A program made the translations under genes and the position numbers. A stretch of 64,000 nt of DNA from Tetranychus cinnabarinus (lineage: Eukaryota; Arthropoda; Arachnida; Trombidiformes; Tetranychidae), in NCBI GenBank assembly GCA_022266195.1, contig WHVY01000001.1:22010001-22074000 (forward strand). The letters run 5' to 3'. The notes under the pieces are model-generated. The model did no database searches. It was not told the origin of the DNA and saw only the letters and a list, made by a program, of their open reading frames with translations. This document shows positions 1-12,000 of the stretch, one piece after another. How positions within the stretch are numbered: position 1 is the stretch's first letter; every line of letters begins with the position of its first letter.

Positions 1-1
1 A

Positions 2-187
2 AACCTGGAACAAGGAAACAAGCGGAATGAAAAAGCCCCCGAAAAAGATCACCATTTGGATGAAGATGAAGACGATTTGAACAGTTTTTTAAATAAATAT
101 ATTAACATGGACAAAAATTGCAGCAAAAATGGATTGAAAAATAGAGTAAAAATATTTTATTTCCAGGCAAAGCAACAAAACAAATGA
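2..187 (+). CDS. C-terminal end of an unrecognised acidic protein (5' cut by window edge)
   Basis: The frame starting at base 2 is open from the left edge for 61 codons and ends at TGA 185-187. The peptide is hydrophilic, with an acidic run around residues 20-25 (DEDEDD) followed by a basic, Lys/Asn-rich tail ending FQAKQQNK. Codons such as CTG, CGG, GCC and CCC in the first 15 positions are richer in GC than the surrounding DNA, which favours real coding sequence over a chance frame. An AATAAA lies 56 bases after the stop, as expected for the 3' end of a gene. I do not recognise the family; it is most likely the last exon of a gene lying to the left. No catalytic motif, signal peptide or membrane segment is visible. 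Confidence 0.5.
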   Translation, partial: NLEQGNKRNEKAPEKDHHLDEDEDDLNSFLNKYINMDKNCSKNGLKNRVKIFYFQAKQQNK

Positions 188-242
188 TAATTGCAAATAT
201 CAACTTAAAATTATAAAAAATTGATCGATAATAAGAAAAAAA

Positions 243-248
243 AATAAA
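243..248 (+). terminator. Polyadenylation signal AATAAA for the left-edge gene
   Basis: A canonical AATAAA hexamer 56 bases downstream of the TGA that closes the left-edge reading frame. In such AT-rich DNA the hexamer can occur by chance; its position is what supports it. Confidence 0.35.
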
Positions 249-3200
249 AACTAAAAAAATGATAAAATCAATGAAATGTCCCAAAAAAATTCAATTAGAG
301 AGACAAAAGTGAAGCAATGCTGATCATCGGCAATAAATTAATGATAATATTAATAAATGAAACTTGACAATTAACAATTGTGCTTACTTTATTCATCAAT
401 TCCAATAAAGTTGTCAATCAAATTGAAAGTGAAAAGAGTTGAGAGAATTTCATTTTTTATTGAACAGTCCAAGTTGACTGGGAGTGAAGATGGTTGAGAT
501 TAAAAGAAGGTGAAAGAGTTGAAGCTGTAAATGGATGAAAAGTAAAGGATAAACTGATGAGGATGATGAGGAAGTGATAAAAGTGGGTGAGGGTGAAGGA
601 TGGGAGTTGAGGGATGAAAATAATAACAATGATTGGTGTCAAAGTGAACGATAAATGGCTCTCTATTTACTGTGTTTACAGTCATTTGATGGAAACGCTT
701 TTGATACTTGAATGTATCAATGGGTGTCTGTTTTGAATCCCGTCATTTACTGTGTATTTAGATGATACAAAAACTCGGAATGGAAGCGAACAGCGAAAAG
801 TGGATAACAAAAGGTTAAATGGGCAAACATTTGTACAAAGAGATGAGAGGAAAGGATGAAAATGATGAGGCCAAATTAGGAGTTGAGAGTGAGAGGAGAG
901 AGTAAAGTCAAGAGAGTAAAGGTCAATAATGATATTTTATTAACTGTTTTGTCAATGGTCAATCTGATTGGGGAATAAAGGGAAAACAGAAAATGGCAGA
1001 AAAAAAAGAAATGCTTTTTGCTCATTTTCGGCCTTTTCCCTTTTCTCTTCCTTTTTACTTTACTCTTTTCCTAAACATTGGTTGATATCAATGGTCATTT
1101 AATAATGGATAATATTTGAGAGAAGAAGAAAAAAGTCAAAGTAAATTGGACTCATTAATGGTCATCAATCATCATCAAAGGTAAAAACCATTTACACCAC
1201 AAAATGATTGAATTAATAATTAACCAGAAATAATTGGGAACAAAAGAGGTCAATGAGGATAGTTGAAGGATAAGAGTTGAGTTTGAACAAAAAAGGTATA
1301 AATTGACCATTGGTCAAGGTAGAGAAAAAAAAGTTTGAGCAGAAAAAAATTGTACATCAATAATGAGGCTTTTACGGTATTCAACTGTTGGTCAGTGCAA
1401 TAATATGGTTGAGATGCGCACATACCTTTTACTACAAAATAGACAATAAAAATGAGAGTTTGCTGGAAGCGGAAGAAGGTCAAAAAGAGTTGCGAGAAAG
1501 TGACAAGTGAATGACGAAAAATTTAAATTGGATTGACCATTCAATTGACCAAAAGTTGGAAGCAAAAAAGTTAAAGGTTGCAGCAGCAACCAAAGAGCAA
1601 TAACATTTACACTGAGAAACGTTTGTTTCCCAATTGCATTTGTCAATTGCCGGCGACAATTTATTGCTTTAAGTGAGGCCAAAATATTTAGACTCGCTTT
1701 GTTCAGGTCAACAAACAAAATGAATTTACCTTTTGTTTTCCTCTTTTTTTCCAGGTATATTAGTGTCTTCAACTGGGCAAAATGTTCATTATAACTTTTA
1801 CTCATTTCTGTTGGAGAAAAGCTTTTTTTCCCTCAAAAAAACTAACCTTCAGTACAATTAGCAAGAACCGCACCTCTTGATCGATTCGCGTCTCTTGAGC
1901 TTCTCTTAATGATGATAAGATGGTTAATCAAAGGCTGTAATTTGTCGATGGTCAAAGATGATTGAACAATGTTCATTTTAATATTTAAAACTAATTATAT
2001 GCTTAAGACAATTTGTTGGAACCCGCAAGGCTGAACCAGTATTGTTATTCAACAATTAATAACATGTAATGTTCATGGGAAAACTTTTCTCCATTTTTCA
2101 TCTTCTTTTTTTCGCTATTTTATCGGCCATCTTCATCAGGGATTGATAATGATACAGATGATGACAAATGACGATAATTTGACAAACAAGATCAATCAGT
2201 GATAATGATAGTAGTTTAATGGCAATGACAAAAGTAAACCTTTTGATGGTTTTATCATGAAGGCAAATATTAATAACAGGTTTGATGAAAAGTCGTGTGT
2301 TGAAGCTTAAAACAAATTGGACAGTTTTTTGACACTTGTATCTGTGTTTTGCATTCACCTTTCATCAGATGCTGCGTTCATTAGCTCATCATCTTTTTTT
2401 CCTTCTGTCAACACTTGAACACTTTGACATCAATTGACACGCGTTCGTAGTTGAACTTTTTATCCAAGAACTTTTTCCATTGTAAACTTTTCTCATAAAT
2501 TTGAACACTTTCGCCCTTCTTTGCACTCCCACTTCAACTAATATACTTGCGCCCGCCCAGCACTGTCAGTAGAAAAGTCCATTTTATTTTGTCTTTTCTT
2601 CCTTTTTTTTCGTTCTCTTTTCTTCTTCATTTTCCCCTCTTTTATGGATCAACTTTTCTCTTCTTTTCCACCCAAAATCCTATTTATTTACATCACCTCA
2701 AACCTCCCATTTTTCGTGTTTCTTTCGTTCTCTTTTTTTGTTTCTTCATCACTTCATCTTCATTTTCATCATCACCTCCTCCTTCACCATCTTTAATCTT
2801 CTCTCCCACTGAGAGATTTGTGTGTCTAAATAGTGGTCTAATCAATGGTGAATTGGTTTTAACTTGTTCATGTTAATGATGTTAACTCATGATAATTTCA
2901 AGTTGCAATTCAACTGTCAATTGTAATCAATCCTATGAGAACCTTTTTCAACTTTTTGACCACAAAAAGTTTGCCGCCATTTAGAATGGTGATGATGATG
3001 ATGAAGGAAAAGCAAAAAGTAGAAAGGAAAAGAGGAAAAAAAGTGAAATTTTTTTGCTTCTTTTGCACACTTTTAAGCAAAAAAATTATTTACCCAAATA
3101 AATGGCTTAAATTGTCACTCAATTTGTTACCGCTTTGGCTTTTCTTGGTGGGAAAACAGATTAACAGATCTTTAACAATTGTATCAATTGTGTTTCACAT

Positions 3201-6200
3201 AATTGCAATAATTACAAGTTTGACAACTGCTCAATATCAAGTTACACAGTTACATATTGAATAACATGTTCAAACACCTAAGTTAAGTTTCCACTCATTT
3301 TGCCCATTCAATGTTTATCAAACAATCAGTCATGGATAATGCATATCAAAATATTGAATTATCTCAAAAAGTGTCAAACAAACTTAAAAGCGATTCCAGT
3401 AACATTGACATTATCTTGTTATCTAATGGGCTTCAATGGAAAATGTGAGAATAACAAAATTTTAAGAAAAAGTTCGAACTTCAAAGTTAAGCTTTTTAAT
3501 TTTAATTCAACTCGAAACCAGCGAAGTGACCAGAATTCTTGTTCGATGAAAAACTACAATTAAGTTGAAATGACAGTCGATTGACCCTCACTTTACCAAT
3601 GGTTTACTTTGGTAATACCTTGAATCGATCAAAATTATTATGAGAAAAGTCGAAAGGCATTTTGAAGCGAGTCTTGAAAGACAGAGACTGTGTCGTTGAA
3701 TCCTTTGGATAACAGGGTTGAGAAACGAGAGAAACTCATTAATCATTTGGAAACAATTGAAACAATGTTAATTGTTTATTGGTTTTCTTGTTTCTCTGCT
3801 CATTCAATTACCATTTAGATTGAATTTAACACTTTAATAGACTCACAATAATCATAATGATAATAAAGTCAAATGAGTTAATAACAATAATAAAATGAAA
3901 TAGATATAATAATAATAGTTTAAATGGTCAATTTGTTCATTTGGCTTTTGTTTTGTTTTGCCAGTTATAATTGCCATTCTTGGTGTCGTTCCTTGTATAC
4001 CAATTGATTGATGAACTGAACATTATCATCATTGTAGGTTTAATAATAAATATGATAATGATGATGATGATGCTAATGATTAGGAATGGTCAGGAAAGTG
4101 GCCAAGTTACTGGTTCTGTGAAACAAAATGATTAACAGGAAAAGTTTCAATCGTTTGTTTCGTTCCTTTTTTTGGGTTTCTTGTCAAGTTTGGGAAAATA
4201 AATAGGCTTAAAATTGCGGTATCAGGATGGATAATTTCAAATATGAAATATCTGAAAAGTGAAGAGAAGAACAAAATTTTACTCATTTTACAGAACTATC
4301 ATCATCTAGTATGTAATTTAGTAACTTGATAGCCCAAGGAAAGTCAAGGAAGAAGAGAAAATTTTCTCTGATTTTTTCTTCTTTTCCTTGTTTTTTTGCT
4401 TCTTCTTGTTGCCTGTTTATCATCCGACAACAACACAGACAAACTTGAAGGTAAGAAAAAGTTTGTTGAAATAAATTTTTTGTTAAAAAGCAAAGTTAAT
4501 GTTTATATTGTTATAATTATATGCTCGGTTTCAACCAAACCCTCCAGCAAGTTTCCAACTATCAATGAACATTACCTTTTCTTGAATTTACTTGTCTTTC
4601 CAGTTTCAATCTTCTCAATGGAATCACTTAAAATGTTAACGTCTTCACACGATGACAGAAGCCCTCGACTTTTGACGATTTTCAAGCTTCGATATTTCGC
4701 TTTCGATTAATAGTGAAGAGTAAATTTTATTGCTTCAATAAAAAATTGTAAAATAAGTTAGGTTAATATTCAAGTTAATTTTTGATTCGATTCTTGACAA
4801 AATCGAAGTGACCTGCGGCACAACATCAGAAAATTTTCTTTTTGTTCATTAAAATTTATACCAGAAAAATGAGTTCCATGAAAAAATCTGTTCCATAATT
4901 TAATAAAAAGTGATCGAAGTGTGAACATTAAAACTTTCGACCAGGGAAATTATTCGATTGCTTTTAAACTTGTAAAAACTGAGACACACAAAGAAGCGTA
5001 AAAGCCGCTTCAAAATTTGACTTTTCGATAGTTGCTCAATTAAATGTGTAAATAAAACTGAACTTCTTAAAGAACGGGATTTTCAAAATGTTAATCCCGT
5101 TAAGTCTTTTGCACGAACTTTTCCAATTTCCAACTTCGTTCCAAGTCTAAATCTTAATATAACTTAAATAAAACTCCGACTCTTTGATTCCCCGTGATCT
5201 TTATCCTTACATGGCACGTTTCACCAAGACAGCACCAAATTAACCGAAGGATCAAAATACAAACTTAAACAACTGAAACCGATATTTTACCATGAAATGA
5301 AAGAGGAGAAACAAAATGAAATGTAATAATAAATTTTGAACCGAAAACGATACCTTTACGGAATCATCAACCCCAAATAGAGCAAATAAGGTTGCTGTTC
5401 AGTCGATTGATTTTGAAAGAAGCAAAAATGAGTTGTAAAACAGTAAAAAATGAAAAAATGTTTTCAACGAAAAAACAAATTAACCATTTTCTTGTAAAGT
5501 GTTTATAACAGGTTGTAAGGATGAAATGATACTCAAGTGATGCAGGTAAACACGCGTTACGTGATACCTTTTTTATTACATCATTAACTGTCATTATTAT
5601 TATGATTATTGTTATATCTATGCTATCCTGGATTTGGGCAGATAAATAATGATGAGAAGTTGGATGTTATTCAGAAGAGCAAAAACATTGAGAAAATAAA
5701 CAAATGATTGGGATTATTTTTTAATTAGTAGTTAACTATATTTTTGTGCATCTTATAATTACTACAATTGTACTTGTGCATGTTTACAAACGATGCTTTA
5801 TTTGTTTTTTTTTTGGAGTTTTTCTTTTCATCATTTCGTTCTAAACTTTATGCATTTCTCACCATGCAAATGATGTTGATAATAATGATTATAATGAATG
5901 TTGTTGTGTTAATGTCGCTGGTAATGCCGTTGTCTAGCAATGTGAATAAAGTTAATGCCTTTTGCCTTGAAAAGGTGAAATGAAGGTGAAGAAACAGATG
6001 ATGATGAAGATGAAGATCAGTGCAAAAACACTATCAATGTCAGTGTTGTTGGTAAATGCAAGTAGCTTCTTCATCTGAATCTTTTTTGTTACCTGTTTGG
6101 CGTTACACTTGATTTCTTAACCATATGGTTAATGACTAGTAACTATCTACCTGTTGTTGTTCTTGCTGTTCATTGCAGTCAGGTAAGTTTTTTTCATCTT

Positions 6201-8959
6201 TTCGCTGCTCTTTTTTTCGCTAATTAAATGTTCAACAGCCAAGCAAATCTCAACTTGTTTCCCTTTTTAATTTTAATTGATGTTTTCATTGATACCTTGC
6301 TAAGTTGCTCAATCGTTTGATTGTAATTCAATTGTGACGAGTTAACCTCAAACTTGATTGTTCAACTGAAATGAGGAAAAGTAAAAGTTAACTTTGATAG
6401 GAAAAGTTTACTTCGCAAATTATTTACTGCAAAATTTTTGAGATGCGATAAGTGATAAGGAATTCAATTGGAAATTGGAGAATTTGGAATTTTAAAGAGC
6501 CGATTTTCGCTATCGAACGTTGCAAAGTTTCGTTCACATTTAAATTCGAAAAATCTCGTTTTTCACTTTCATTTATTTTTTTCGTTCATTTCAAAAATTT
6601 AGATCGTTTTTTTCGAAATTTTGAATCTTAAGCTCGAATCAGAACTTTTTGCAGTCTGATTTCCGTGCTTCAACTTTCAGTTTCAGGGGAAATAAAATAT
6701 TTGTAGAATTTTTGCGGTTTATTGGATTTGGGTTTTTGAACTTTGCATTGAGTGATCAGTTTTTGCAAAAGTCTGAAAATTCAGCATTTCTTTTTTGTTT
6801 TGTTTGATTCTTTTTGCGCGTTTTAATTTGAAAAACAGAAATGTTTCATTTTGTTATCAAACAAAGTTTTGGTTTTCATGGTTGAATGTTAATCGTGTAA
6901 AAATTATAAAATAAACACCACACAATGTGTCAACACAGGTCGGTAAACTTACCTGCTTCTTGAAGGGTCAAGGTGTGTGAGTTTTACTACTATTTATAAT
7001 TGATTGTCTGATCAAACTGCATAACCAATTTTGCACTTGCCTTTCTCATTCCACAGATGCAACTGATCAATTTCAATTTGCTGTATTCCATGCTCAAACA
7101 ATCAACCTTTCGTGACTTTCGGACAATCAAAGCCAAGAAGCAAAAATAAAATCTCACCAAAACCATTTTCAATCAAAACCAAATGGAGTTACATTAAATC
7201 TGAAATCAATTGATAAAAGCACAAACTCTTTGCTCGACATCAATGATATTGAGGAACTGAATTATAAATTTTCCACCCAAAAATCAATCAATTGATAATG
7301 AATCCAATAAACTGTCCAATTGACTATTTGCTTTTAATGATTATTTCGACTATTATATTAATTTTTTGTATTTACTAACAACATTTTGATGATGTTTAAA
7401 GTAAACATTTTGTAACAATTAACAGTAATAAAGGTTATTTTGTTCACCGAATCATATAGCTCAAGGGTTCTTTGTGAACACGCAACACGCACAATGATGA
7501 AAGCATATTAGACTGATAAGCAAACAGTTGACATTATTATGAATTAATGAAGATCCAGAGACACACTGGCACACAATCAATGTGAATGGTTAAGCAAACA
7601 GTTCATGCCATTGAGAAGATTGTCAGTGTAAAATAGTTTCTACCTGCGCGTGGCTTGGAACCAGAGGAAGATGGAAAAGATAATGTCATTGATTGAAAAA
7701 TTGTTTTATCCTCATTTACATGCAATCCCGCGAAAGGATAAAAAAGTAAAGCAAGAAATGCTTTTTTCCAATCTTTTTGTTCACTCAATTTAAAAATGAT
7801 CAAAAAAAGAAACGGAAAAATGATTAAAAATCAACTTGGAATGCAATTTAATGATGAAAAGAAGCCATTTTACAAGTTTTTTTGCTTTGTTTTTGTTCAT
7901 CATTTTGCTCATTAACATCATGCAATAGTCTTGAAACTTTTTTAGTCGAGAAGTGAAGAGTAAAATTACCCTTTGAAACTCTTTGATGCATATTTCATGA
8001 TCATGTGTTGATTGAAATGAATTTTGACTCTCTATCAAAATGCCATTTAATCGCAGTTTAATGATCATAAAATTGATACAAAACTGGTGATAAACTTCCC
8101 ATGAAATGGCTTGCCTCAATGTGCATGTGTGTTTCTGTGTTTTTATTTTGTGTGCTCATTAAAGCGAATGAATGTGAATGCGTGCTTTTTTGTCTGTCTG
8201 TGTTCAAGTGTAGTCATATCATGGCTCTTGTTCATTCAATCTGTGGGTCAAATTAACAAGATGATAACAGTTGAAAGAGGATGATAATGATGATGAGGTT
8301 AAAAATAATGTGAATAAAGGTAAAGAGTAAGGCACATGGCAAATGCTAGATATTTACGGTTCAAAAAATGTCTGTGATTTTTTTTCCTGCTTCTTCTTTG
8401 ATTCGCTTATCACTGTGTGTGTTTCCCATTGCTGTTGCCTTTGAACATTGAGAGACACACAGACCATTGTTATTCAATAGATGAACGCAGTTACCAAGTG
8501 ACTTTACTCTAGTGATAAGTGTGTCTCTCTGCTGGCCTTTGGCTTCTATTGATGTTCATCAAGGTTCATCATTATTATCATCCTCATCACCATCAACAGC
8601 AGCTAAACCAAAGCAACAGTTGACTGTTGGTCTAATTGTTGGCCTTGTTACTCTTCATGTTTACTTGCCAACGGAAGTAGAAAGAGTAGTGAAAAAAAGC
8701 ACGCTCACCATGCGATGAAGATGCGATGAAAAAGAGAGAGAAGAAAAAAGAAGAGAAAAAAATCCTTCTTTATCTTCGTTTTTTTATACACTCTTCATTT
8801 GATGCTTCATCTCATCTATTTGTTGCTCCCGTCGACTTGTATATTTATCCTCTCATCATCGTCAAATTAAATGATGAACCAAAAAGAGTGTCTAATCAAG
8901 TGAAATAAATAGATACCAATGGAGTTAAAAAAGTAGATCATAAAGTTAACTTCATTTAA
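249..8959. other. Gene-poor AT-rich DNA, no supported gene
   Basis: The open frames here are short, lack domains, and mostly follow pyrimidine- or GAT-rich simple sequence (for example 2547-2876 and 8726-8908). ATG/GAT trinucleotide runs occur at about 2989-3004 and 4053-4072, and a TG-rich patch at about 8117-8215. Strong donor-like GTAAG sites exist (for example near 4450 and 6182), but no matching coding exon can be recognised. It may be regulatory or intronic DNA of a neighbouring gene. Confidence 0.5.
5073..5101. repeat. Perfect 9-bp inverted repeat (hairpin-forming)
   Basis: AACGGGATT at 5073-5081 is followed after 11 bases by its exact reverse complement AATCCCGTT at 5093-5101. The stem is GC-richer than its surroundings. 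Function unknown; too short for a microRNA precursor. Confidence 0.5.
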
Positions 8960-8965
8960 CAATAT

Positions 8966-9075
8966 AAGGTGTAATCGCGTTTAGGCCGATGACGTCTGTT
9001 TCCCTGATCGGGCAAGACTCACTGCATTGGGTTAAACCTTGTGCTCGATGGATGGTGTCCATTGGTGGGTTGAAA
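8966..9075. other. Short GC-richer island in the gene-poor region
   Basis: About 110 bases of visibly higher GC (GGCCGATGACGTC, CCTGATCGGGC, GTGCTCGATGGATGG) inside very AT-rich DNA. It includes a TGACGTC CRE/ATF-like core at about 8989. No long open frame, tRNA fold or long hairpin can be drawn. It may be a conserved regulatory element or an insertion relic. Confidence 0.3.
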
Positions 9076-12000
9076 GGAAAGTACATGAGAAATGAAAGAT
9101 TATTCAGATTAGTTATTTACGGATAAACGTTTGTTTGTTTACAAAATGCACATAAAGGATGACGGAAATGATGATAAAAGAAGATCTTTTCTTCTCTTTC
9201 AATGCTTTTTGTTGCCTTTTTGTTGACACTGGCTGGTTAATGGCTAAATGGGCTAATTGGATCATGTAAATGTTACAATAAAAATTAATAGCATAATAGG
9301 CAATCAATTGGTATTCAAATTGATCAACCAAGAAATTGATCCAAGTTGTGACCTTATACACTTCGGACACTGTTCAACTTTTCACATGGCAAAGGTTCAG
9401 TTTGACACTCTTTTAATACATTTCAATGTCTAATCAACTGTTGATTAAGAGGGTGGTCTGATTATCAAATGGTCAATATTTTATTCAATTTTATTTACTT
9501 TTCCCGCAGAGATTATCAGTTATTAAAATTTTACTTACAGATTTTCCCATTGAGCGAGTGGACAGTGGTCAGTAAACTGGCCACTGTTTATGGTTTAAAT
9601 AAAAATATGTAAAGCATGCAGTGCATTCGAATTGTATATTTTTGCTCTTTATTGAGTCCACAAGTCCATTGTTTCTCACCTGATTAACATCACATTCAAT
9701 ATTCACATTGACATTGTGCTTTAATCTATCGTTTGAAATTCAGTGGAAAAATTATGATAATCAAGAGTTATACTGATTTAGAAATTTTTGGGTGGAAATA
9801 TTGGAATGAGAAAAATGGTCAACTACGGTCAACTTTGAATGGACTAAACTGTTTTATGCAGACTTTTGGACAATATTGAGAAGATTTGAAACTGCAATTG
9901 AAACGTTTATGTCGCCTTTGCATTAATTGCTCAATTTCATAGAAGCTTAATTTGATAATTCAAGAAGCAGAGTTGATGAACTTTTGATACTTTTGCAACT
10001 GACATTTTCTCACCAAAAAGAAAAGCAAAAAATGTCTAAAATCTTTTCATCTCCACTTGGACAATGCAAATCCGTTTCGGCTGAAAAAACTTGTTATTTT
10101 GAAGAAAATTTCCGAGAGAAAAGAGAAAAATTCTCACAAATTAGGTTTATTAATGTGTTGGTTTCATCGTTTAAAAAACTGCTCAACTCTAATTGGATGC
10201 TAATAAGGGTGAAAGTTAATTTTGTGCAGACAAAAAGGCTGTGGTCAGGACTTTAAAGTACCTGTTTTAGGTTGACTTCATCTTTTCAACATTAAACTTG
10301 TTACAAGCATGAGTTACAATACACATGAAAGGCAACAAATTAAGAGTTAAGGATAAAGTAAAATAAAACACGGAGCTTCTGTGTAACATTGGGATCTTAT
10401 CGCCTTGCTTATTATATGAAGAAGATCCATCTCTGAATAACCGTACGAGACCATTTGTAAAATAATTAGAATCTAGAAGCTCGATCAGACTCGATCAGAA
10501 AAGGTCTCATAATGTCGTATCCTTGAAGTTACACTAACTATTTGGTTCCAGCAAATTGATGAAGACTTTCGCATTTCAACAAAAACGTTCAATAATGGAA
10601 ACATTATAAATCTCTAGTCCAAGAGTATCTAGATTCTCGTGAGTTTTTGGATTGAAGTCGCTCTCAATTAAAATGCAATTAAAGGCATCAATTCAATTGA
10701 ATGAAACATTGCATCTCTAAGATGTTGACAATCAATGCTCTTCATTAACAAATTTCCTTTTCAAAACTAAAAACATTAAACTATTGTAACGTTAAACTTG
10801 ACAATTGTATAGCAAGAAATGACAGAAATACCAGAAAATGTAATGAAATTTTGATTTTCAATCCTATCTGAGCGACATCTCTGAGCTTAAGAGCTCTCAA
10901 TATTTCCATATAAAACGCTTTAGTCTTAAGCAAAGTTTTATAAATTTTTGTCCAAATTTGTGTTTTTTTGTCGGCCACCCAATCTCACCAAACTGTTGAG
11001 ACCGTAAAAGGTTTTTTTAGTTAATTTTGATGTCAGAACCTGTTAAATATTTTGCTATCCCTTAAGCATTTCAACCATTATTACTGTGATTACCATTTCT
11101 TTTGGTTATGGGATGTTAAGAGTTTATATTGAATAAGGTTGCCTTTGTTGTTGGGATGTTGAATGGGATGGAAACAATTTGATTATCAACTGGAATTTAA
11201 TGGAATCAAAGTAAATTACATTTAATAAGAGAAGAAGAAGATGATGATAATGATGATTATGAGCATGATGATGATGAGCTAATACAGAGCAAGTGAATGG
11301 CGAACGAGAATGTTGATGGTAAAAAATGTTATTCAATAAAAGGCAACAATGGAAAAGAGTAAAAATATTTAACAGCAAAAATCAAAATAATGTAATAACA
11401 AGTATAATATATTAAATAATGGTGCAAAAAGCATATTTGATCTCAACACTATTAAAATGAGGAGCCATTATGTTTCATTGATTTAACAGTTGAATAGCTC
11501 AGTTGAATTTATTTCATTTTTTCGTCATCATCACTGCTTATTACTAACCATTATCATCAACAATTTAAAGCTGTTGACATTTATTGCTATTCAGTTTGAT
11601 GCAACTTCAGTGTTTTTTTCTGCCTCAATCCATTCATCGACATTCTCAGTAAATTAAATTAACTTAATCATCACATTGTTTGATTAGTTAAGGCTAAGAA
11701 TGGCAACAATTTTAAATTTTGGTCAACAATTCGCTCAATAGTGATACAGTTTAGCTCAAGGCAAAGTTTTTCAACACAATATTCACTTTCGTTTCTACAT
11801 TTGCTTTCATTAATAGTTTTAAAAGAGTTTTGTTCTCGATTTTGAGTTGGAAAGAGCGATGTAAATCCAGAAGCTCTTGATTAAGTTGCCCTTCGAGTCA
11901 CTATGCTAAGGTAAAGAATGTAATTTTGAATGACTATCGAATGTGATTTCGTCCAGAGATCAACATTTACTGAATATCTGAGAGATGGAATGAGGTTCTC

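Noticed and set aside
8326..8349. Sequence TAAGGCACATGGCAAATGC resembling the miR-124 mature microRNA, with the seed intact.
   Set aside because: Five mismatches in an otherwise near-invariant microRNA, and no complementary arm within about 100 bases upstream to form a precursor hairpin.
8467..8718. Open frame of about 80 codons with a Ser-rich stretch.
   Set aside because: No in-frame ATG near the start, no domain, and its body derives from TCA/TCATC simple sequence.
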